From: JBMTVN01 sp046047235
GTDB taxonomy: Bacteria > Verrucomicrobiota > Verrucomicrobiia > Limisphaerales > JAHDYP01
Length of the DNA: 12,408 bases
Direction of reading: 5' to 3'
Assembly (NCBI GenBank): GCA_046047235.1
Contig: JBJOII010000123.1
Coordinates: 1 to 12,408 of the forward strand
In this document: piece by piece, positions 7,427 through 12,408 of the stretch
How positions within the stretch are numbered: position 1 is the first letter of the stretch
Layout of the letters: each line of letters begins with the position of its first letter
Notes under the pieces: generated by a model
Database searches by the model: none
Told to the model about the DNA's origin: nothing
The model's input: only the letters and a program-made list of their open reading frames with translations
Position numbers and translations under genes: made by a program

Positions 7427-7488
7427 TCGAAATCGAGCGCGCCTCCAGCGCGTGTAGCCAGGAGTCCGTAGAGAGAAACCAGTGGCTC
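7427..7488. repeat. Dispersed repeat block Q, copy 2
   Basis: A short TCGAAATCGAGCGCGCC lead is followed by the conserved core GCGCGTGTAGCCAGGAG, CCGTAGA and ending CAGTGGCTC. Other copies are at 221-274 and 11398-11452. The GCGC-GCCTCCA-GCGC part can form a short stem. Confidence 0.75.
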
Positions 7489-7530
7489 AGCCCTCCCGCC
7501 GTCTCCCCTCTCCTATCTCCCCCTCGTCCT

Positions 7531-7552
7531 GCATCGCGCACGCGCGCGATGC
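7531..7552. repeat. GC-rich perfect hairpin after a pyrimidine run, second example
   Basis: GCATCGCGC (7531-7539) and GCGCGATGC (7544-7552) form a 9-bp perfect stem with a 4-nt loop. It sits after a CTCCCCTCTCCTATCTCCCC run. The setting parallels 418-439, while most stem base pairs differ in a compensated way. Confidence 0.65.
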
Positions 7553-7561
7553 AAAAGCGCT

Positions 7562-7602
7562 CAGCTCCCAACTCCTGCACCTCGCCAATGCGCAGACGCC
7601 CC
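7562..7602. repeat. Dispersed block S, copy 2
   Basis: It matches 587-627 at about 35 of 41 positions, starting CAGCTCCCAACTCCTGC. It lies 70 nt upstream of the next gene's ATG, mirroring copy 1, which ends 98 nt before the potassium channel start. Confidence 0.6.
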
Positions 7603-7672
7603 TGCAGATTCGGAACGCGAGTTGCCTGCGCCTGTGAATAGTCCTAAATTGTCGACACCTACAGCAGCGCGT

Positions 7673-8971
7673 ATGAAGCCCTTTTCCCTACCCGGGATAC
7701 CGCCGCGCCCCAACCGCCACCTGGCCTTGTTCTGCGGCGGCGATGGACTCAGCCCGGAACGGGCAGTGCGATTTCGTCTTCACCAGCTCCCTGCCCGACT
7801 CCGCACTCTGAATTACTTCTTCCAGCTGGAGATTCTCTGGCTCCAGACGCACTACGGCCTGTTCAAGTTGGGAAAGGCAGAACCGGTGCAACGCAACGCT
7901 CCTGACCCTTACCACCTGGTCCATATCGAACTGCTCGACGGCTCTCTGGTCGACATCTACTTCGACGCAACAGACATCCTCGAAAGCGTCCTGCCCAAGC
8001 GGCTCCTGAACATGGAAGCCGTGCGGTCGTTTGTCGCGAACAAGGCCAGGATTCGGGCAGAGCAGCGACCCCGAACACCAAACCTCCCTCCCTATCCCGT
8101 AAAAATGGTTCTGCGCGTGCTCCTGGGGCTTCTGTTGTTCGCCGCATTTTTCGGCTGGTCCTGCAAAGCCACCGACCTGACCGAGCACTCATTGTGGACC
8201 TGGCTCACCGCGGGCGGCATGCTGGCAACCCTAGGCTGGATATTCTGGCTGACCACGGTCAGTCCCTACCTGATCTCCGCAGGCTGGAAAGCTCAGCTTT
8301 CGTCGTTCGGCACCGCCCTCCTGCTGGGCCTCCTGCCCATGTACGAAGTGTGGGGAGTTCTAAAGGCCTGCGCCTCCGCCGCGGTCACCGTGGAAAACCA
8401 CAGCACCACGACAGTCCGGATGGAACTCAACAGCCGGCACTGGCTGACCCTCCGCCCGGGAGATACTGCAACAATGGTCATTCACCGACGGGGCGGCACC
8501 ATGACTTTCCTCGACGCATCGACGGGAGCCTATCTGTCGAAGGCTCACGTTGAGGCAATGGACCGTGGTCCTTACCTCCTCAATGTTCTTGGAGCTGCCA
8601 CCTATTACCTCGGCGAAATAACCTATAGACCCGACGGAAAGGACGCCGTCGTTCGCGAAGCCGCCACCCGGGATGTCTGGATCTATGCCGTAACGGATTA
8701 CTTGCTCAAACACCCCCCTGACCACGATGTTCTGCAAATACCTCATGTTCCATTCCCCATATTGATGTATAGGAACACCACTCAGACAAATCCCCCCCAA
8801 TGGTCGGCATTCACTTTCAACACGGATCTCGACAACACCTACGCCCGGATGTTCGCAGGCTATAGAAAGACGGTGACTTACCTGCTCCGTGAAAGTCTGC
8901 TGGCACCCGATCCACCCGAGCCCGAGCAGCCTGACCTCTCCTATCAACCCGCGCTGGAAGACCTCCAATGA
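7673..8971 (+). CDS. Unknown three-helix membrane protein with large C-terminal domain
   Basis: I do not recognise this 432-residue protein. Residues 1-142 look soluble and folded, with ALFCGGDGLSPERAVRF near the start and HLVHIELLDGSLVDIYFDA later. Three hydrophobic helices follow at about 146-163 (VLRVLLGLLLFAAFFGW), 174-198 (WTWLTAGGMLATLGWIFW) and 209-232 (FGTALLLGLLPMYEVWGV). From about 235 to the end is a second soluble domain, beta-rich at first (VTVENHSTTTVRMEL, WLTLRPGDTATMVI, YYLGEITYRP), ending in a proline/acid-rich tail. With three helices the two soluble parts should lie on opposite sides of the membrane. The stop overlaps the next start (ATGA), so the pair is translationally coupled. 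ATG 7673 was preferred to TTG 7622 because the extra 17 residues look like repeat-derived sequence. No Shine-Dalgarno motif is seen. Confidence 0.8.
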   Translation: MKPFSLPGIPPRPNRHLALFCGGDGLSPERAVRFRLHQLPARLRTLNYFFQLEILWLQTHYGLFKLGKAEPVQRNAPDPYHLVHIELLDGSLVDIYFDATDILESVLPKRLLNMEAVRSFVANKARIRAEQRPRTPNLPPYPVKMVLRVLLGLLLFAAFFGWSCKATDLTEHSLWTWLTAGGMLATLGWIFWLTTVSPYLISAGWKAQLSSFGTALLLGLLPMYEVWGVLKACASAAVTVENHSTTTVRMELNSRHWLTLRPGDTATMVIHRRGGTMTFLDASTGAYLSKAHVEAMDRGPYLLNVLGAATYYLGEITYRPDGKDAVVREAATRDVWIYAVTDYLLKHPPDHDVLQIPHVPFPILMYRNTTQTNPPQWSAFTFNTDLDNTYARMFAGYRKTVTYLLRESLLAPDPPEPEQPDLSYQPALEDLQ

Positions 8972-9345
8972 CAACCGACATCACTCTCCTTTCAGGCCGA
9001 ACCGTCTCGTTGGAAAGACTCACAATCCGAAATACCTATGCCGGCTTCTTCCTGGGCCATCCCGCGAAAATCTCAGAGTTGATCTGGAAGTCGTTTCCGC
9101 TCCAGATCGAACAAGAGTTCGGAAAGGGAGTCCTGATCCTGAAACCCGAGGAGCCCATTCTCCCATGCTATACGCTCATAGCAGAACTCACCTCGGACCC
9201 CATCCCCTCAAATGAACCTGAAGATTTCTCGTCCATGACGGTGTGCTGGTTTCAAAACACCGTGGACGGCAACGTCACTGACTTCGCGCGCAATGCCATG
9301 AAAGGACTGGCCTGGGAAGAACACGCACACAACTGGTCCTGGTAA
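8968..9345 (+). CDS. Unknown small protein coupled to the membrane protein
   Basis: I do not recognise this 125-residue protein. It is probably cytoplasmic: there is no signal peptide or membrane helix, and the composition is balanced with several tryptophans. Recognisable landmarks are an N-terminal MTTDITLLSGRTVSLERL segment, a central GVLILKPEEPILPCYTLIAEL strand-like region, and the C-terminal MKGLAWEEHAHNWSW. The ATG overlaps the TGA of the preceding gene by the four bases ATGA, the usual sign of translational coupling and of a shared job such as a complex, a membrane receptor with a partner, or an effector with an immunity protein. None of these can be chosen from the sequence. Heptamer repeats begin about 10 nt after its stop, so the two genes form an isolated unit between repeats. 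Confidence 0.75.
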   Translation: MTTDITLLSGRTVSLERLTIRNTYAGFFLGHPAKISELIWKSFPLQIEQEFGKGVLILKPEEPILPCYTLIAELTSDPIPSNEPEDFSSMTVCWFQNTVDGNVTDFARNAMKGLAWEEHAHNWSW

Positions 9346-9354
9346 CCACATGAA

Positions 9355-9410
9355 CTCCGCTCAGCTCTCTGCACATACCGCTTACCGCTTGCCGCTCTGC
9401 TCTCTCAGCG
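9355..9410. repeat. Degenerate heptamer tract between two genes
   Basis: The clearest part is 9375-9410, with 7-nt units ATACCGC, TTACCGC, TTGCCGC, TCTGCTC, TCTCAGC. It fills most of the gap between the stop at 9345 and the ATG at 9454. Confidence 0.65.
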
Positions 9411-9453
9411 TTGACTGACTCTCCCATGCCGCCGACATTGCCCCACAACCCGC

Positions 9454-10737
9454 ATGCAACCACTCCCCGCTACACCGCACCAGACCCGATCCCCTAGGTC
9501 GACCCGCGCCTGCCACCTGTTCCTCCTCCTGATGACTCTGGCGTTTGCACTCAATGCCGAGCCCGGCAAGGGCAAACCGTTGAACCTGGTCCGAGGCGCT
9601 ATCCATCGAGTCTCCAACATAACGGAACTGATGCAGGCACTCGACTCGGTCAACCGCGCGGGAGTTCCCGCCACACTTCTGCTTGGGGATGGCACCTACA
9701 CGCTCGATGTAGCTGCTCTAGCCATCTCCTGCCAAGGCCTCGTGATTCGCAGTGAACACGGCGATCGCGACGCCGTGATCGTCCGCGGTCCCGACGAAGG
9801 CCCGGAGGCCAGCGTTGGCAATGTCTTCCTTGTCTCAGCCAACGATATCGTCATCGCCGACCTCACCCTCGGCTACTGCCGGTTCCACGGCATCCAGGTG
9901 CGAGGAGAAGCTCCTTACGATGTCTCCGGCCTCCAGGTCCACAACTGCCGGCTGATCAACTGCAACGAACAGTTCATCAAAGGCTCCTCACACGATGCGG
10001 ATCCAGTCGGCGCCACCAACGGCACTATCGAATACTGCACCTTTGAGTTCGCCTCGGGCTGGGCCTATCAGTATTACACCGGCGGAATCGATATCCACAA
10101 AGGCGTCAATTGGATCGTCCGTGACAATGTCTTCCGCAACCTGCGAACGCAGCCCGACGCCGGTGCCATGGCGGAACACGCAATTCACTTCTGGAAGCGC
10201 TGCTCCACCCGACCCCAGAACGTGGTGGTTGAACGCAACCAAATCGTCAATTGCGACCGCGGAATCGGATTCGGACTCACCGACCTCGCCGGCGGCCACC
10301 AAGGCGGTGAAAGCATCATCCGCAATAATTTCATCTACAACGATGGCACCGGCCCACGCACCGACGTCGGGATCGGACTTGAATTTGCCGATAACGTCAC
10401 GGTCGACAACAACACCGTGGTGATTACCGGCTACTGGGCTCCTATCGAATACCGCTTTAACGGCAGCTCGAACCTCGTGTTCCGTAACAACCTCGTGAAC
10501 GGACCCATCCAGCAGCGCGACAACGCCCCTCCCGCTCAGCTCGCCAACAACCTCACCTCAGCCCGGCCGGAGTGGTTCCGCGACCTCGCGAACGGTGATC
10601 TCCATCTCACCGACCACGCCGCAGCTGCCATCGACGCCGGATTGACACTGCCTGCCTTCTCGAGCGATCTGGATGGCGATCCGCGACCCCAAGGAACGGC
10701 CTGGGACATCGGGGCCGACGAACACAATCACAACTAG
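9454..10737 (+). CDS. Secreted right-handed parallel beta-helix protein
   Basis: A 427-residue exported protein of the pectate-lyase-like / right-handed beta-helix fold. It has a signal peptide: basic TRSPRSTRACH, hydrophobic LFLLLMTLAFALNA, and likely cleavage near residue 35. The body contains coil repeats rich in N and V/I typical of the fold, for example GLQVHNCRLINCNEQFI, GTIEYCTFEF, NWIVRDNVFRNL, NVVVERNQIVNC, SIIRNNFIYN, VTVDNNTVVI and NLVFRNNLVNG. It closes with the DLDGDPRP--WDIGADE signature of 'choice-of-anchor' beta-helix proteins. Members are often polysaccharide lyases or surface adhesins, but catalytic residues cannot be assigned here. There is no clear C-terminal anchor. It is preceded by a heptamer tract and appears monocistronic. 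ATG 9454 gives a plausible signal peptide; no ribosome binding site is evident. Confidence 0.9.
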   Translation: MQPLPATPHQTRSPRSTRACHLFLLLMTLAFALNAEPGKGKPLNLVRGAIHRVSNITELMQALDSVNRAGVPATLLLGDGTYTLDVAALAISCQGLVIRSEHGDRDAVIVRGPDEGPEASVGNVFLVSANDIVIADLTLGYCRFHGIQVRGEAPYDVSGLQVHNCRLINCNEQFIKGSSHDADPVGATNGTIEYCTFEFASGWAYQYYTGGIDIHKGVNWIVRDNVFRNLRTQPDAGAMAEHAIHFWKRCSTRPQNVVVERNQIVNCDRGIGFGLTDLAGGHQGGESIIRNNFIYNDGTGPRTDVGIGLEFADNVTVDNNTVVITGYWAPIEYRFNGSSNLVFRNNLVNGPIQQRDNAPPAQLANNLTSARPEWFRDLANGDLHLTDHAAAAIDAGLTLPAFSSDLDGDPRPQGTAWDIGADEHNHN

Positions 10738-10801
10738 CAGCTCAATCTGCGTGAATCCTGTCTTGTAAAACGCTCCCATCGTTTGTGATCCATGCACGCC
10801 G

Positions 10802-10819
10802 GGCGGTCGTCGGACCGCC
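10802..10819. terminator. Stem-loop downstream of the beta-helix gene
   Basis: GGCGGTC (10802-10808) and GACCGCC (10813-10819) form a perfect 7-bp stem with loop GTCG, 64 nt after the stop. No U-tract follows, so a canonical intrinsic terminator is doubtful. The centre GGTCGTCGGACC resembles the GGTCGGACC palindromes further right, so it may instead belong to that family. Confidence 0.35.
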
Positions 10820-10877
10820 AACCCTTCAGAGCGCACAGCTCCCGCCCTGCATATCCTGAAGACGGAGCGGGTATTAA

Positions 10878-11234
10878 CGCCTTTGTTACCGGATTGGGGC
10901 ATGGAACTTCGCTCCCTTACCCGAGTCGCTCGCCGCGGCTGCCGGCATCCCGGCAGGTCGCGAGGGCGTCAAACATCTGACAAGCCTGCTTCGCACTGCA
11001 TTCCCGGATTTCAAGGCCACGATTGAGGACCTGATCGCAGAAGACGACAAGGTGGTGCTGCGCATGACCTGGAGGGGCACACACAGGGGGGAATTCATGG
11101 GCGTCCCTCCAACGGGAAAAAGCGTGTCGTTTGGAGTCATCGACATCCTCCGTGTCGCTCACGGCCGGTTCGTTGAACATTGGGGTCAAATGGATGGCAT
11201 GGGCCTCAAGCACCAGCTCGGTGCAAGCCAGTAG
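10878..11234 (+). pseudogene. 5'-truncated SnoaL-like / ester cyclase remnant
   Basis: The frame is open from 10878 (after TAA 10875-10877) to the stop at 11232-11234, and from about 10938 it reads like the C-terminal two thirds of a SnoaL-like polyketide cyclase / ester cyclase. Readable motifs are IPAGREGVKHLTSLLRTAFP, DFKATIEDLIAEDDKVVLRM, TWRGTHRGEFMGVPPTGK, and DILRVAHGRFVEHWGQMDGM ending GLKHQLG. These are the family's G-REG, AFPD, GTH-GEF-G-P-TG and EHW---D--GL-QQLG signatures. The N-terminal helix-strand part expected before GREG (about 35-40 residues) is absent, and the frame has no ATG, GTG or TTG before GTG 11052. A start at 11052 would leave only 60 residues, half a fold. It therefore looks like a decayed gene whose 5' end was lost. 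No single frameshift that restores it was found. Confidence 0.7.
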
Positions 11235-11280
11235 ACCCCCAACCTCGAACCGTTGGGACACTACAAGCTGGAAGGTAAGG

Positions 11281-11452
11281 GGGCAGTTGTCATCTGGCCG
11301 TTGACGGTTGGCAGTGTTTCAAAATACGCACCTGAGCACCCCCCAGCGCTCAGCGCTTCTGCACCATCGAAATCGAAATCGGGATCGCTATCGGTATCGA
11401 GCGCGCCTCCGGCGCGTGTAGCCAGAAGCCCGTAGACAGAAAACAGTGGCTC
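11281..11452. repeat. Composite intergenic repeat (GTTG heptamers, R, ATCG tract, Q), copy 3
   Basis: GTTG-type 7-nt units (GTTGTCA, GTTGACG, GTTGGCA) are followed by a diverged block R (GTGTTTCAAAATACGCACCTG), a 6-nt periodic ATCGNN tract (11366-11400) and block Q (11398-11452, with core GCGCGTGTAGCCAGAAG). The order matches 113-274. The stem GCGCC-TCC-GGCGC at the start of Q is perfect here. Confidence 0.75.
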
Positions 11453-11489
11453 AGCGCTCAGCGCTTGCCGCTTCCCGCTTTGCCCTCAA
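11450..11489. repeat. Degenerate heptamer tract (CTCAGCG/CTTGCCG-type)
   Basis: Successive 7-nt units are CTCAGCG, CTCAGCG, CTTGCCG, CTTCCCG, CTTTGCC, CTCAATG. The phase is unbroken for six units, ending next to the palindromic element. Confidence 0.8.
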
Positions 11490-11492
11490 TGT

Positions 11493-11734
11493 CGTGGTCG
11501 GACCACGGCAACCTTCTCCGCCCCAGTCAGATACATCCATTCGAGGCCCTAAAAACGGCCTATGGGGCGCTTTTCGGGGCTGTTTTGCGCCCCATAACGC
11601 CCCAGCGAGATTCCGGCAAACCAAGGAACCTATGGCGTCGTTTTTGGCCCCAAAAAGGAGCCCATAGGACCAAAAACAGACCCTAAATCGGTGTATCCCT
11701 TTGATGGTCAGCGAGATGTCTTGGTCCGACCACG
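11493..11734. repeat. 242-bp palindrome-bounded element, copy 1 (complete)
   Basis: It is bounded by perfect 13-nt terminal inverted repeats: CGTGGTCGGACCA at 11493-11505 and its reverse complement at 11722-11734. The left end extends to an odd 15-nt palindrome, CGTGGTC-G-GACCACG (11493-11507). Inside are a perfect 10-bp stem TATGGGGCGC/GCGCCCCATA (11561-11596), and a 40-nt hairpin of CCTATGG and TTTTTGG arms (11629-11668). A competing helix pairs GGCC-CT-AAAAACG (11545-11557) with CGTTTTTGGCC (11639-11649), enclosing the first stem. A second copy starts at 12254. It carries no protein gene. It may be a MITE-like element or a structured RNA; no target-site duplication was recognised. Confidence 0.8.
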
Positions 11735-11820
11735 ATGGGGCCACAGGGCGGTTCGGAAGATCATTACTTTGCGGCCATATGCATGGTCACCAGCAAACCG
11801 GTCCTCCTCCATACCCGCAC

Positions 11821-11848
11821 TTGAATCAAGCCTAGGGGCTGGTATCTA
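11821..11848 (+). promoter_or_regulatory. Possible sigma70-like promoter for the CPXCG gene
   Basis: TTGAAT (11821-11826), a 16-nt spacer, then TATCTA (11843-11848). Transcription would start only a few bases before the ATG at 11858, giving a nearly leaderless mRNA, which fits the absence of a ribosome binding site. It is a motif match only. Confidence 0.3.
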
Positions 11849-11857
11849 CTCCAGTCT

Positions 11858-12043
11858 ATGCTGCCAACCGAATCCGTGTGCTGCCCTTATTGCGGCCAGT
11901 CGTTTGAGGTCGCGGTCGACGTGAGTCTGGAAGGCGATCAGCGGTTTGTGACCGACTGTGAGGTCTGCTGCCGGCCGATGGAGATTACTCTGCAGTGCGA
12001 AGGAGGGTGTGTCCTGGAGCTGACTGTCTCGGGTGACAGCTGA
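11858..12043 (+). CDS. CPXCG motif-containing cysteine-rich protein
   Basis: A 61-residue probable zinc-ribbon protein of the CPXCG family (PF14255-like). The two metal-binding knuckles are clear: CCPYCG near residues 8-13 and DCEVCCRPM around 34-42, separated by an acidic strand region (VAVDVSLEGDQRFVTD), followed by a short beta-strand tail (CVLELTVSGDS). Length and cysteine spacing match the family, which is small, widespread in Gram-negatives and planctomycete/verrucomicrobial lineages, and of unknown role. One extra cysteine pair (QCEGGC) lies near the C-terminus. The ATG at 11858 gives the usual short N-terminus before the first CP-CG. It stands alone between two palindrome-bounded repeat elements, so nearby genes give no functional hint. 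Confidence 0.88.
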   Translation: MLPTESVCCPYCGQSFEVAVDVSLEGDQRFVTDCEVCCRPMEITLQCEGGCVLELTVSGDS

Positions 12044-12126
12044 TGGGGGTAGCCCGCACCGCGTCGATCACGACTGCCCCACCCAAGCTGAGGTTCGGGG
12101 GCTGAGGGACAAGTGCGTTTAGGTCC

Positions 12127-12268
12127 TGGTCGGACCACGATGGGCCGAAGTTGGCAGTTGGCGGTTGTTAGTGTGTGCAGCCCCCCCTCCAACCCAACGC
12201 TCCACTGCTAACTCCCCACTACTAACTGCCTACAGCTAACAGCCAACCAAAACCGTGGTCGGACCACG
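12127..12268. repeat. Palindrome-bounded segment with inverted heptamer tracts
   Basis: TGGTCGGACCACG (12127-12139) opens and CGTGGTCGGACCACG (12254-12268) closes the segment. Inside, GTTGGCA/GTTGGCG/GTTGTTA heptamers (12150-12171) face CTAACTG/CTAACAG/CCAACCA-type heptamers on the other side (12205-12249). The two arms are imperfect inverted repeats (about 9 of 12 in the best stretch), so the whole segment could fold into one hairpin. The opening palindrome and its CGATGGG flank resemble the right end of the 242-bp element. Confidence 0.6.
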
Positions 12269-12408
12269 ACAAGGCCCTCTGCCCCAGTGAGATACTCCCG
12301 TCCGAGGCCCTAAAAACGCCTTATGGAGCGCTTTTCGGGGCTGTTTTGAGCCTCATAGCGCCCCCAACGCAATGCCGGCAACCCGAGGAACCTATGGCGT
12401 CGTTTTTT
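12254..12408. repeat. Palindrome-bounded element, copy 2 (cut by window end)
   Basis: It is colinear with 11493-11646, with one 1-nt indel and about 80-85 % identity by eye. The palindrome CGTGGTCGGACCACG, GAGGCCCTAAAAACG, GCGCTTTTCGGGGCTG and GGAACCTATGGCGTCG are all unchanged. The 10-bp stem of copy 1 is degraded here (about 7 pairs plus a wobble). The AAAAACG/CGTTTTT pairing is conserved. The right terminus lies beyond the window. Confidence 0.8.

Larger units (their letters stand above)
11235..11857. other. Gene-free repeat island
   Basis: No convincing gene is present. The region contains a composite R/ATCG/Q repeat (11281-11452), a heptamer tract (11450-11489) and a palindrome-bounded element (11493-11734), listed separately. 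From 11735 to 11820 I see nothing recognisable; a possible promoter lies at 11821-11848. Small open frames across the palindromic element are by-products of its sequence. Confidence 0.7.

Noticed and set aside
11493..11734. Insertion sequence with its own transposase
   Set aside because: The element has terminal inverted repeats but is only 242 bp and encodes no transposase; at most non-autonomous.
11446..11744. Open frames on both strands across the 242-bp element
   Set aside because: Both frames follow the inverted-repeat structure of the element and contain no recognisable protein features.
1..12408. tRNA or rRNA genes
   Set aside because: No cloverleaf with a T-loop GTTCRAATC-type signature and no rRNA-like segment was recognised on either strand.

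Overview
The window looks like a piece of a GC-rich chromosome from a Verrucomicrobiota-type bacterium. The basis is circumstantial: strong C/G preference at third codon positions, almost no Shine-Dalgarno motifs, a very large exported CotH/lamin-tail protein, a 'choice-of-anchor' beta-helix protein, a CPXCG zinc-ribbon protein, and intergenic regions crowded with short degenerate repeats. The taxonomy is an inference. All credible genes lie on the + strand.

Layout. Positions 1-668 hold no gene but a mosaic of dispersed repeats. Positions 726-3240 encode a two-gene potassium-uptake operon: a TrkH/KtrB-type channel subunit followed after 22 nt by a KtrA/TrkA-type RCK regulator. Positions 3395-3917 hold an overlapping type II toxin-antitoxin pair (PF09720-like antitoxin, RelE/ParE-like toxin), bracketed by a 24-25 bp imperfect direct repeat. 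Positions 4015-7161 encode a secreted protein of about 1050 residues with lamin-tail, chitobiase-like, CotH, InlB-like and second lamin-tail domains. A second repeat island (7161-7672) starts exactly at its stop codon. Then come a translationally coupled pair of unknown genes (7673-8971, a three-helix membrane protein; 8968-9345, a small soluble protein) and a secreted right-handed beta-helix protein (9454-10737). A 5'-truncated SnoaL-like/ester cyclase remnant follows (10878-11234). The last kilobase is a third repeat island and contains one tiny gene, the CPXCG zinc-ribbon protein (11858-12043).

The most unusual content is non-coding. (1) Many tracts of degenerate 7-nt tandem repeats occur, of several sequence families, plus 6-nt and 8-nt ones, all between genes. 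(2) Longer blocks recur in the same order in the three islands. (3) A family of palindrome-bounded elements carries an odd 15-nt palindrome, CGTGGTC-G-GACCACG. One complete copy is 242 bp with 13-nt terminal inverted repeats and strong internal hairpins. A second copy, about 80-85 % identical by eye, runs off the window end. A third palindrome-bounded segment lies between them. The CPXCG gene sits between these elements. They could be MITE-like non-autonomous mobile elements or a repeated structured RNA; no transposase is present in the window.

The genes do not form one pathway. K+ uptake, toxin-antitoxin, two exported surface proteins and two unknowns appear as independent units separated by repeats.
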